Origin: an uncultured Bacilli bacterium
GTDB lineage: Bacteria > Bacillota_I > Bacilli_A > RFN20 > CAG-288
Length of the DNA stretch: 10,786 nt
Reading direction: 5' to 3'
Assembly (NCBI GenBank): GCA_948525355.1
Contig: CAOSOP010000026.1
Location: 1-10,786, forward strand
The stretch's first letter is position 1, and each line of letters opens with the position of its first letter. The notes under the pieces are model-generated. The model saw only the letters and a program-made list of their open reading frames with translations, made no database searches and was not told the DNA's origin. The translations under genes were made by a program, and so were the position numbers. Below are positions 1 to 7,066 of this stretch, in pieces.

Positions 1-81
1 AGCGGCGCCCCTCCTCCAACGCCGCCTCGGCCGCTCCCTGGGGTCGCAGCCTCGGTGAGGTGATAGGAGGTGAAGGCGAGG
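1..81 (-). repeat. GC-rich palindromic repeat, copy 1 (inverted)
   Basis: This is a strongly GC-rich block in an AT-rich setting. Its reverse complement aligns with the blocks at 1483-1563 and 10571-10654, sharing the core CTGCGACCCCAGGGAGCGG with copy 2. Read on the minus strand from base 80 to base 3 it is open for 26 codons and gives a Gly-rich peptide containing TEAATPGSGRGG and ending GGGAP, in the same frame as the other copies. One codon is missing relative to copy 2 around the GAIG segment. The first 11 bases are the exact reverse complement of bases 1555-1565. The copy reaches the window edge, so what lies beyond it cannot be seen. Confidence 0.85.
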
Positions 82-161
82 TATATAATAAAACTATAGT
101 TTAAGCATATAATAAGTGTATAATAAATCTTTACAAAGTATATAATAAAGTATATAATAAA
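81..161 (+). repeat. Five degenerate GTATATAATAAA units
   Basis: Units of the form (G)TATATAATAAA occur at about 81-92, 106-116, 118-127, 138-149 and 150-161. Three are exact 12-mers; the second starts CATATAATAA and the third lacks one TA. Each carries a consensus TATAAT. The array fills nearly all the space between repeat copy 1 and the ribosome binding site of the next gene. It could be a stack of alternative -10 elements, a slippage-prone promoter, or an AT-rich melting tract. Confidence 0.7.
130..158 (+). promoter_or_regulatory. Sigma-A-type promoter for the AlbA/ATPase gene
   Basis: A -35 element TTTACA (130-135) is separated by exactly 17 bp from a consensus -10 TATAAT (153-158), which lies in the last TATATAATAAA unit. 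Transcription would start near 165. A strong ribosome site AAGGAGG (171-177) lies 5 bp before the ATG at 183, giving a very short leader. The upstream TATAAT units may serve as further -10 elements, but none was matched to as good a -35. Confidence 0.65.
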
Positions 162-182
162 ATTGTAATTAAGGAGGAAGGC

Positions 183-1478
183 ATGAAGTACAATATTGAA
201 ACTGAACATGTAGAGTTTAAGTTATCTACTGCGCAATTAAGCAAAGCAATTGAGTCATTAACCGCAATGCTAAATAAGCATGGAGCTGGGAAGGTATTAT
301 TTGGTATCTCTGATAATGGAACAGTAATTGGACAAGATGTTGGAAACAAGACGATTAAAGATATTTCAGAAAGTATATGTTCAAGAATTAAACCTTCGGT
401 CATTCCTAATATTGAATTGATTAATGAAGAAGGTAAAGTAATAATTTCTGTTGAAGTTAAAGGATCAAACAAACCTTATTCTGCAAATGGAATGTATTTG
501 ATTAGAAGTGGATCTGAAAATAGAAAAATTGATCCAGATGAATTAAAGGATATGGTATTTACTAATTCTATTGAAACTATAACTAATATTGAGTCTTTTA
601 ATCAAGATTTAACATTTAAACAAATAATGGCGCTATATGCCGTTAGAGGATTAACGATAGATAATGCAACTTTTTATAAAAATATGGGTTTTTTATGTAA
701 AAATGGCAAATTCAATGTTTTGGCGGACATATTATCTGATTCTAATGACCTGTCCATTAAAGTGATTAGATTTGATGGAATTGATAAGTCAAAAATTCTT
801 TTTAGAAATGAATATGGATATAAATGCCTATTAGTTGCTATGGAACAAGCTTTGAATTATGCGTATTCTTTGAATCAAACCAAGGTACAAGTTGATGAAA
901 GTTTTACAAGAAAAGAAATTAAGCTATTTGACGAAATGTGTTTGAGAGAGGCGTGGAGCAACGCATGTCTTCATACGAAATGGTCCAAAATGGTCCCACC
1001 AGCAATATATTTTTTTGATGATAGAATTGAAGTCGTTTCAACGGGTGGATTACCTGTTGACTATTCAATAGATGATTTTTATATCGGAATAAGTCACCCT
1101 ATTAATAAACATCTACAAAAAATAATGGGTCAACTAGGCATCGTTGAGCAAACGGGTCATGGAGTTCCAGAGATTGTAAAAAAATATGGAAAAGAAGCTT
1201 TTGAGATTACAAATAATAACATTATAGTTAAATTACGCTTTCCATATAAAATATCAAACAAAAATACTAAACTAGATCTTAGTGATACATATATAAAAGT
1301 CTTAAGTGCGATAATTAATAAACCAGACATTACTACAAATGAAATTTGCGATGTAGTGAAATTAAAAACGGCTAGAGTTAGTGTTATTCTTAAGGAATTA
1401 AAGGATTTGGGACTTATAAAAAGAGTTGGTGCAAGGAAAAATGGATATTGGGAAGTAAAAGATGATATAGTTATTTAA
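183..1478 (+). CDS. AlbA_2 domain / GHKL-type ATPase / winged-helix protein
   Basis: This is a 431-residue protein of the group often labelled 'ATP-binding protein' or 'RecG-like transcriptional regulator' (COG2865-type). Residues ~5-125 form a Schlafen-type AlbA_2 domain, with the typical opening ETEHVEFK and a GKVLFGISDNG strand-turn. Residues ~215-355 look like a GHKL (HATPase_c_4) fold: N-box REAWSNA (255-261), DDRIEV (279-284), TGGLP (287-291) and GHGVPEI (325-331). Residues ~365-425 form a C-terminal winged helix (TTNEICDVVKLKTARVSVIL). The start is fixed by AAGGAGG 5 bp upstream. The members I know of are cytoplasmic, nucleic-acid-linked and of unproven function; some occur in defence or mobile contexts. 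The gene stands alone between two inverted GC-rich repeats with its own promoter. No frameshift or lost motif is visible, so it appears intact. Confidence 0.85.
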   Translation: MKYNIETEHVEFKLSTAQLSKAIESLTAMLNKHGAGKVLFGISDNGTVIGQDVGNKTIKDISESICSRIKPSVIPNIELINEEGKVIISVEVKGSNKPYSANGMYLIRSGSENRKIDPDELKDMVFTNSIETITNIESFNQDLTFKQIMALYAVRGLTIDNATFYKNMGFLCKNGKFNVLADILSDSNDLSIKVIRFDGIDKSKILFRNEYGYKCLLVAMEQALNYAYSLNQTKVQVDESFTRKEIKLFDEMCLREAWSNACLHTKWSKMVPPAIYFFDDRIEVVSTGGLPVDYSIDDFYIGISHPINKHLQKIMGQLGIVEQTGHGVPEIVKKYGKEAFEITNNNIIVKLRFPYKISNKNTKLDLSDTYIKVLSAIINKPDITTNEICDVVKLKTARVSVILKELKDLGLIKRVGARKNGYWEVKDDIVI

Positions 1479-1482
1479 TAAT

Positions 1483-1563
1483 CTCGCCCCCACTTCCCAT
1501 CACCTCACCGAGTCTGCGACCCCAGGGAGCGGACGAGGGGGTGCGATAGGAGGTGGGGCGCCG
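1483..1563 (+). repeat. GC-rich palindromic repeat, copy 2
   Basis: It begins 5 bp after the stop codon of the AlbA/ATPase gene. The outer arms form an imperfect inverted repeat around a centre containing GCGACCCCAGGGAGC. Read in plus-strand frame 1 it is open for 27 codons (LAPTSHHLTE..., TPGSGRGGAIGGGAP) and continues directly into the coding fragment at 1564. The open frame starts only at 1471, after an in-frame TAG, and has no plausible start codon. The AlbA gene is in another frame. No T-tract follows, so it does not look like an intrinsic terminator. Confidence 0.85.
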
Positions 1564-1920
1564 CTACGATATAACTTTACAAGAAGAGGGTGGGCGTTTC
1601 TCCAATCTTGGTGTGTAAGTAAATTCGAATATAGCATTCTGCAGATTGCTTTAGGAAGCAATCCTATAAGTAAACTTGAAGTTGTTTCTGCTCCAAATGT
1701 CTTATCCTACGCGGTTAATTCATTGTTCTATAGTACAAAAGAAGATACAGCAAAGTATAACCCAACGGTATATTTAGGTACTATTTCAGCTACTTCTTCA
1801 GGCTGGATTTACGATGGTCAGGACGCCACAAACCAAGTAAAAATCGACCCAAATTCATGGCCTCAAAACTTCGGCCAGGGGATGCAAAAAGGCGAAGCAA
1901 ACATATCATTGTATTTATAA
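1564..1920 (+). pseudogene. 3' fragment of an unrecognised gene fused to repeat copy 2
   Basis: An open frame of 118 codons ends at TAA (1918-1920) and continues upstream without a stop through the GC-rich repeat. It begins LRYNFTRRGWAF and ends GEANISLYL. No ATG lies in frame near the beginning; the first usable start would be a TTG at 1723, without a ribosome site. I recognise no family. The C-terminal half (Thr/Ser/Asn-rich, with YLGTISATSSGWIYDG) resembles an extracellular or surface-type domain, but that is only an impression. It is most simply read as the 3' end of a larger gene separated from its 5' part, or a silent cassette. The first residues match the tail after repeat copy 3 (RYNFT versus RYEFT). 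Confidence 0.6.
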
Positions 1921-1933
1921 ATAAACTTTAAAT

Positions 1934-1962
1934 AATAAAAAAGCCTGGATTAACCAAGCCTT
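1934..1962 (-). terminator. Rho-independent terminator of the pyruvate:ferredoxin oxidoreductase gene
   Basis: On the minus strand, AAGGCTTGG, loop TTAAT and CCAGGCTTT form a 9-bp stem with two G-U pairs, followed by a run of T residues. It lies 11 bp downstream of the minus-strand stop codon at 1974-1976. The G-U pairs would be A-C mismatches on the plus strand, so it works best for minus-strand transcription. Confidence 0.8.
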
Positions 1963-1973
1963 AATATAAATTT

Positions 1974-4900
1974 TTATTCAGCCATTCTAAGTATTGCCTT
2001 ATAACGCTTCTTCGCATCATTACAAGATTTTTCTAGTAATTCTTCTGCATGATCAGGATTGACTTTTGGAAGTTGAGAATATCTTGTTTGACACATAACG
2101 AATTCGTTAAATAAGTCAAAGTTAGGTTCTTTGCAATCCATCTGTAATGGATTCTTTCCTTGCTCACTTAGACGTGGGTCATAACGGAAGATTGGGAAGT
2201 ATCCACATTCAACAGCTTTCTTCTCTATTAATTGTGAATTTGTTAATCCACCTTTGATTCCGTGAGCTTGACATGGTGAGTAACAAAGAACTAAGGATGG
2301 TCCGTTGTAACTCTCGGCTTCTTGGAAAGCTTTTAAGGCAGCCATTGGGTTGGCACCCAAGGAAACTTGTGCGACATAGACATGACCATATGCCATAGCC
2401 ATCATTGCCAAATTCTTCTTAGCCGTCTTTTTACCAGCTGCAGCAAACTTAGCAATTGCACCAGTTTGTGTTGATTTAGATGATTGTCCACCGGTATTAG
2501 AATATACTTCAGTATCAAGAACCATGATATTAACATCTTCTTCATTAGCTAAGACATGATCTAAACCACCGTATCCAATATCATAAGCCCATCCATCACC
2601 ACCGACAATCCAAACTGATTTATCAACTAAATCGTTCTTATACTTCAAGACTTCTTTGATTCCTTCACATTTGCTTGAAGAAATCTTTTCAACCAATGAA
2701 GTGACGATAGTTCTAACATAGTTTTTATCTTTAATGTGTTCGATATAATCTTTAATTAAAGATTGAAGTTCTTCTTCAACTTCACCTTGATATTTTTCAA
2801 GTATTTCGACGATTTGACCTAAACGGTAATCGACTGCAACTCTCATACCAAATCCAAATTCAGCATTATCCTCAAACAATGAGTTTGCCCATGCAATACC
2901 TTCTCCATTTTTATCAGTTATAAATGGTGTTAATGGTGTAGAACCACTATAAATGGAAGAACATCCTGTTGCATTAGCAACTAACATATCACGTCCGAAT
3001 AGTTGTGAAACAAGACGATAGTATGGAGTTTCACCACAACCAGCACAAGCTCCTGAGACTTCATGATATGTAGGAAGAAGTGCGGCACCCTTGACGGTTG
3101 TAGTTGGGAATAAATCCGTTCTGCATTCTGTATGTTTATAAAGTATTTCAGCAGCTTCTTCGTGATGGAATTGGCTCTTAGCTTCTACCATTTCTAATGC
3201 TTTAACACCCTTCTTACCTGGACATTGGACATAGCAAACGCCACAGCCAACACAGTTAGTAGGTGAAACTTGAATTCTGAATTTCAATCCTTTGGTATTT
3301 GGTCCACCCATCAAATCTAAGACATCAGTTCTTTCATCTTCTGGAAGTCTATTGACTTGTTCATCATCAAGAATAAATGCACGAATGGTTGCGTGTGGAC
3401 AGACAAATGCACATTGATTACATTGAATACAGTTTTCTTTATGCCAAACTGGAACACGATCCGCAATAGCTCTCTTTTCCTTATAAGTTATATTGTTTTG
3501 CATTGTTCCATCTAATAACTCATAAGACATGAAGCGGCTAACTGGTAAATCATAGCCATCAAGTGAGCCTATTACTTCAACATAGTTTTCAAAGTAATCA
3601 TCTTCACTATCGTTTTTCTTTGAAACAATCTTTAAATCTGACCATTTTGGATCGACTTTAACTTCTTGAATTCCTTCATTACCAGCATCAATTGCACGAT
3701 AGTTCATTTCAACAACATCGTCACCTTTTTTAGCATAAGACTTCTTGGCAAATTTCTTCATCCAATCTTTAGCTTCTTCATAAGGCATAATGTCTTGATT
3801 TAAATAGAAGAATGAAGCTTGAAGTGTAGTATTTGTATGTCTACCCATTCCAATTTCACTAGCAATTTTGTTAGCATTGATAATATAGAACTTAGCTTTC
3901 TTATCAGCCAATTGTTTTTTCATTCTATTTGGAAGAACTTTAATCAATTCTTCTTCACTCATATCTGTATTAAGAAGGAATGTTCCACCTTTCTTTAAGT
4001 TCTTCAACATATCAAACTTTAAAATGTATGAGTCTAATGAGCAGGAAATGAAGTCTGCATTTTCAACATAATAGGTGGATCTTATTGGTTCCTTACCAAA
4101 ACGTAAGTGAGATCTTGTAACACCACCAGCTTTTCTTGAGTCATAAGCAAAATATGCTTGAGCATATTGATGAGTTGCATCACCGATAATCTTAATAGAA
4201 GACTTATTTGCTGAAACTGTTCCATCACTACCTAGACCATAGAATAAGCAAGATGTATATTTACCTGCGATATGATAATTATCATCAACTTTAATAGATA
4301 ACTTTGTGACATCATCATTAATACCGACAGTAAATGAATGCCAATTCTTTTTAGCAGATAAGAAATCATAGACTGCCTTAATATGTTTTGGTTGAGTATC
4401 TTTACTAGAAAGACCATATCTACCACCTAAAACAACTTCGATTTCTCTTCCTTCAGCTTTTAATGCTGCAACGACATCTAAGTATAAAGGCTCACCTATT
4501 GCACCAGGTTCCTTAGTACGATCTAAGACAGCGATTTGCTTAACTGTATTTGGAATAACTTTTACTAAATGCTTAGCGGAGAAAGGACGGTATAAATGAA
4601 CTTTAACCATACCAAGTTTTTCACCCTTAGCATTTAAGTCATCGATAACTTCATGAATAGTTTCTGTTACAGAACCCATAGCAATGATAACTTTTGTTGC
4701 ATCCTTTGCACCATAATAAACGAAAGGAGCATACTCTCTACCAGTCATCTTGCTAATGGTTTTAAATAACTCATCAGCTTCTTTGACGATGTTTGCATCG
4801 TGAAGATTTTGTGCTTCACGACCTTGGAAATAAATATCATCATTTTCTGCACCACCACGAGTGACAGCGTGACCATGAGGGTTTAAAGCTTTCTTTCTAA

Positions 4901-5516
4901 AGGCTTCAACTTTTTCTTTATCTAACAAAGAAATCCATTCTTCATCAGCTAAGAATTCAACATTTTGAATTTCATGACTTGTTCTGAATCCATCAAAGAA
5001 ATGAATAACAGGTGCAGATGCATTGATAGCAAGCAAGTGTGCCATAGGTGCAAGATCAGCAATTTCTTGAACAGAATGAGAACAAAGCATTGCTGCTCCA
5101 GCTTGTCTAACAGCGTAGACGTCTTGATGATCACCAAAGATTGAGAGCGCACGAGTTGCAAGCGATCTTGCAGCAACATGAATAACTGCAGGAAGCAATT
5201 CACCTACCCATTTATAAATGTTAGGTATCATTAATAATAAACCTTGTGATGCGGTGTAAGTAGTGGCTAATGAACCGGCTTGTAATGCACCATGAACAGC
5301 ACCAGAAGCACCACCTTCACTTTGTAATTCAACAACTTTTACTAGATTGTTGAAAGCATTCCTCTTTCCTTGAGAGGAATATAAATCAACTAATTCTGCC
5401 ATCGGTGATGATGGTGTAATAGGATAGATAGCTGCGACTTCAGTAAAAATATAACTAGCGAGTGCGGCAGCAGTATTACCATCGACCGAAAGGAATGACT
5501 TTTTAACTTCTTTCAT
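1974..5516 (-). CDS. nifJ: Pyruvate:ferredoxin (flavodoxin) oxidoreductase
   Basis: This cytoplasmic enzyme oxidises pyruvate with CoA to acetyl-CoA and CO2, passing two electrons to ferredoxin or flavodoxin; it is central to anaerobic fermentation. At 1180 residues it has the normal one-chain length. The order is an N-terminal pyruvate-binding TPP-like domain (AIYPITPSSPMAE near residue 30), the gamma-type middle domain, then two [4Fe-4S] ferredoxin motifs, CIQCNQCAFVCP (~695) and CVGCGVCYVQCP (~754). The TPP/proximal-cluster domain follows, with GACAGCGETP (~820), ATGCSSIYSG (~850), GDGWAYDIG (~970), YSNTGGQSS (~1003) and CQAHG (~1080). All expected cluster cysteines are present. The ATG at 5514-5516 is preceded by GGAGGT. 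The gene is monocistronic, with its own terminator. A TATACT hexamer at 5538-5543 on the minus strand could be its -10, but no convincing -35 was found. Confidence 0.97.
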   Translation of the reverse strand: MKEVKKSFLSVDGNTAAALASYIFTEVAAIYPITPSSPMAELVDLYSSQGKRNAFNNLVKVVELQSEGGASGAVHGALQAGSLATTYTASQGLLLMIPNIYKWVGELLPAVIHVAARSLATRALSIFGDHQDVYAVRQAGAAMLCSHSVQEIADLAPMAHLLAINASAPVIHFFDGFRTSHEIQNVEFLADEEWISLLDKEKVEAFRKKALNPHGHAVTRGGAENDDIYFQGREAQNLHDANIVKEADELFKTISKMTGREYAPFVYYGAKDATKVIIAMGSVTETIHEVIDDLNAKGEKLGMVKVHLYRPFSAKHLVKVIPNTVKQIAVLDRTKEPGAIGEPLYLDVVAALKAEGREIEVVLGGRYGLSSKDTQPKHIKAVYDFLSAKKNWHSFTVGINDDVTKLSIKVDDNYHIAGKYTSCLFYGLGSDGTVSANKSSIKIIGDATHQYAQAYFAYDSRKAGGVTRSHLRFGKEPIRSTYYVENADFISCSLDSYILKFDMLKNLKKGGTFLLNTDMSEEELIKVLPNRMKKQLADKKAKFYIINANKIASEIGMGRHTNTTLQASFFYLNQDIMPYEEAKDWMKKFAKKSYAKKGDDVVEMNYRAIDAGNEGIQEVKVDPKWSDLKIVSKKNDSEDDYFENYVEVIGSLDGYDLPVSRFMSYELLDGTMQNNITYKEKRAIADRVPVWHKENCIQCNQCAFVCPHATIRAFILDDEQVNRLPEDERTDVLDLMGGPNTKGLKFRIQVSPTNCVGCGVCYVQCPGKKGVKALEMVEAKSQFHHEEAAEILYKHTECRTDLFPTTTVKGAALLPTYHEVSGACAGCGETPYYRLVSQLFGRDMLVANATGCSSIYSGSTPLTPFITDKNGEGIAWANSLFEDNAEFGFGMRVAVDYRLGQIVEILEKYQGEVEEELQSLIKDYIEHIKDKNYVRTIVTSLVEKISSSKCEGIKEVLKYKNDLVDKSVWIVGGDGWAYDIGYGGLDHVLANEEDVNIMVLDTEVYSNTGGQSSKSTQTGAIAKFAAAGKKTAKKNLAMMAMAYGHVYVAQVSLGANPMAALKAFQEAESYNGPSLVLCYSPCQAHGIKGGLTNSQLIEKKAVECGYFPIFRYDPRLSEQGKNPLQMDCKEPNFDLFNEFVMCQTRYSQLPKVNPDHAEELLEKSCNDAKKRYKAILRMAE

Positions 5517-5743
5517 ATGACCTCCATATCCATCTAGTAGTATAATTTATTTAATATAATAATGCTAGAATAAAATGTATTTTGTATATTAAATTAATAT
5601 TATTTATTATAAACAAAAGATATTTCTTAACTTATGAGTAAATCTATTAATACAAGTCCATTCAATAAAAAAGCACTTCACACCAAAACTAATATGAAAT
5701 TTATCCACAAAATCGGGTGATTTTTTATATTCTAAAACTATTC
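5517..5743. other. Intergenic region upstream of nifJ
   Basis: This very AT-rich stretch holds the nifJ ribosome site and presumably its promoter. On the plus strand an ATG at 5634 opens a 28-codon frame ending TGA at 5718-5720. A weak hairpin (AAAATC, loop GGGT, GATTTT, then T residues) overlaps its stop. There is no ribosome site, so I do not call it a gene. A lone TTATCCACA (5701-5709) matches the DnaA-box consensus, without companions. Nothing else stands out. Confidence 0.5.
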
Positions 5744-6675
5744 TTACAATTCCATAGAGTTTTCTTCCAAAAGAAATTGCTCTATACCAATATAAAGTAC
5801 GCCATTATCATCATGCCATGGAATTATATCTTCTCGCACTACTACTATTTTTTTAAATGAATCACTTATACGAGTAAATGCTTTAGTTTCTTGTTTATGT
5901 TTTTCTTCACTAGAAATAGCAAATGCAGACTGTACATAATACCTTTGACTTCCTCTCTTAGCAACAAAATCAACTTCTAACTGCAATTGTTTGCTCTTTC
6001 CATCAGCAGTTTTAATATTATATTCAACAATCCCAACATCAACACTAAAACCACGCAGTAACAGCTCATTATAAATAACATTTTCCATAATTTGTGTTTC
6101 TTCCTGCTGACGAAAATTTAATCGAGCGTTACATAGTCCAACATCGACAAAATAATATTTAAGTGAAGAGTCTATATATTTTTTCCTTTTATGTCGTACC
6201 TCTTCGCTTTACTTCATAAAAGCATCAACAAAATAGTCTAGATATCGACTTATGGTTTTAGGCGAAATCTTAATATGCTTTATGGTGTTAAATGTATTTG
6301 CAAGTTTTGTAGGATTGGTAAGTGATCCAATAGAAGAAGAAATTATATCCAATAAATCTTCAAGAACATTTTCATCATTTTGTAACTTACACCTTTCCAA
6401 AACATCTGCTAAATAAGCATTTCTAAATAGTTCTTGCAAGCACTTGCTCTTATCCTCGTGTGACTTTAATGTTGCAGCAAATGGCATACCTCCATAAGTA
6501 ACATAATCACGCCAGACACTATGCTTATCATCTACACCTTGTGATTTTAAATACTCATAATAAATATTAAAAAGCAAATAAGACTTACCTGAACGTCTTA
6601 TGCCCGTAATTATTTTTATTAACCCATTTTCTTTTTTCTAATAAGCTTATCCTAGTATTGCTTTCTTTCTATCAT
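5744..6675 (-). pseudogene. Degraded AAA ATPase (DUF4143-type), with stops, frameshift and internal deletion
   Basis: The start ATG (6673-6675) follows AAGGAG and reads MIERKQY, then hits TAG at 6652-6654 where family members have a Leu-type codon. A few codons later, in an A-rich run near 6620-6640, the frame shifts and resumes as KENGLIKIITGIRRSGKS, with the Walker A motif at about 6581-6604. After GVDDKH (near 6520) the sequence jumps to WRDYVTYGGMPFAA, which normally lies over a hundred residues later; Walker B and the rest of the ATPase core are gone. A second stop, TAA at 6209-6211, interrupts FMK/SEEVRH. The C-terminal nuclease-like DUF4143 end (NARLNFRQQEE, MENVIYNELLLRGF, LEVDFVA) stays in frame to TAA at 5744. 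About 310 codons remain, against roughly 400-440 in intact relatives. It is almost surely non-functional. Confidence 0.85.
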
Positions 6676-6685
6676 TCTCAACTCC

Positions 6686-6729
6686 TTAACGACTTATTTT
6701 TGCGCAAATACGCATTTTCAAGTCGTTAA
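6686..6729 (-). promoter_or_regulatory. Inverted-repeat leader of the ATPase pseudogene
   Basis: A perfect 10-bp inverted repeat, TTAACGACTT (6686-6695) and AAGTCGTTAA (6720-6729), encloses a smaller TGCG/CGCA stem with loop CAAATA. On the minus-strand transcript the 3' arm runs straight into the ribosome site AAGGAG. Predicted transcription starts at the 5' arm. The hairpin would thus form the very 5' end of the mRNA and could shield the ribosome site or act as a protein-binding operator. The structure is seen in the sequence; its role is inferred. Confidence 0.6.
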
Positions 6730-6733
6730 CACC

Positions 6734-6762
6734 GTTTTATTGCAATAATAACATTTTGTCAA
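6734..6762 (-). promoter_or_regulatory. Promoter of the ATPase pseudogene
   Basis: On the minus strand a perfect -35 TTGACA (6757-6762) is followed after exactly 17 bp by TAAAAC (6734-6739), which has four of six -10 matches. The start point would fall near 6727, within the first arm of the leader hairpin. The control region looks well preserved although the gene is broken. Confidence 0.55.
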
Positions 6763-6866
6763 CAAACACAACTAATTCTATAAAGCAAGTTTTTATTAAA
6801 TAACATTAATATTCAACTTTATATTATTATGTCACTATTATACATTTGTAAAATATGAATATTTAA

Positions 6867-7013
6867 TTATTCAAGATTTTCAAGTATTTGTTGCATTTCT
6901 ATCGTTTTATGATTGAGAATATAATATTTAAATCCAAAGTCAGTTACATAATATTTATTAATTAATATTAAATATTCTTTACCAACAACATCATAACGCT
7001 CAACTTTATAAAT
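6867..7013 (-). pseudogene. Remnant of a second AAA ATPase (DUF4143-type)
   Basis: Too short to be called as a normal gene, this minus-strand frame reads YKVERYDVVGKEYL, then NKYYVTDFGFKYYIL and MQQILENLE before TAA at 6867-6869. It matches the stretch just before the DUF4143 nuclease-like part of this ATPase family. It lines up with the neighbouring pseudogene's RKKYIDSSLKYYFVDVGLCNARL, so it comes from a different, divergent copy. It has no start codon or ribosome site and lies directly behind the galU terminator. It is a dead fragment of about 48 codons. Confidence 0.6.
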
Positions 7014-7049
7014 AAAAAAACATAGTTCTAATTTATATAAAACTATGTT
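7014..7049 (-). terminator. Rho-independent terminator of the galU operon
   Basis: On the minus strand a perfect 9-bp stem AACATAGTT / AACTATGTT with a 13-base loop is followed by seven T residues. It lies about 18 bp beyond the galU stop codon. The stem has only two G-C pairs, but the position and T-tract are right. Confidence 0.75.
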
Positions 7050-7066
7050 AATAAGCTAATTTAAAT

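Larger units (their letters stand above)
1..1565. mobile_element. Putative inverted-repeat-bounded module carrying the AlbA/ATPase gene
   Basis: Copies 1 and 2 of the GC-rich repeat face each other in opposite orientation around a single promoter-gene unit. The outermost 11 bases (AGCGGCGCCCC at the left, GGGGCGCCGCT at the right) are perfect inverted repeats. This layout fits a non-autonomous mobile element, or a segment able to invert between the repeats. There is no transposase or recombinase inside. A target-site duplication cannot be tested because the left flank is missing. The third repeat copy elsewhere, with a similar downstream coding junction, argues against random insertion. The boundaries are seen in the sequence; mobility is inferred. 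Confidence 0.35.

Noticed and set aside
1..81. The repeats as integron attC sites or CRISPR repeats.
   Set aside because: No RYYYAAC/GTTRRRY core sites, no regular spacers, and only three copies in mixed orientation.
3..209. A minus-strand frame from an ATG at 207-209 running through repeat copy 1.
   Set aside because: Its first part is antisense to a promoter array and a gene start, of Ile/Tyr/Phe-rich chance composition, without a ribosome site.
131..472. A 113-codon frame antisense to the 5' end of the AlbA/ATPase gene.
   Set aside because: It mirrors a well-supported gene, has no ribosome site and its end falls in the promoter array.
1483..1563. The GC-rich hairpin repeats as rho-independent terminators of the genes they follow.
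   Set aside because: No T-tract follows either plus-strand copy, and the arms are far longer than those of the other terminators here.
4949..5203. Extra frames inside nifJ (also 4232-4426).
   Set aside because: They are out-of-frame shadows of a gene with complete family motifs.
5701..5709. TTATCCACA, a perfect DnaA-box match, as a sign of a replication origin.
   Set aside because: It is a single copy with no companion boxes and no dnaA or dnaN nearby; chance is sufficient.
5744..6088. The two intact stretches of the broken ATPase (5744-6088 and 6209-6577) as separate small genes.
   Set aside because: They are in the same frame, separated by one stop, and together match one family protein; neither has a credible start.
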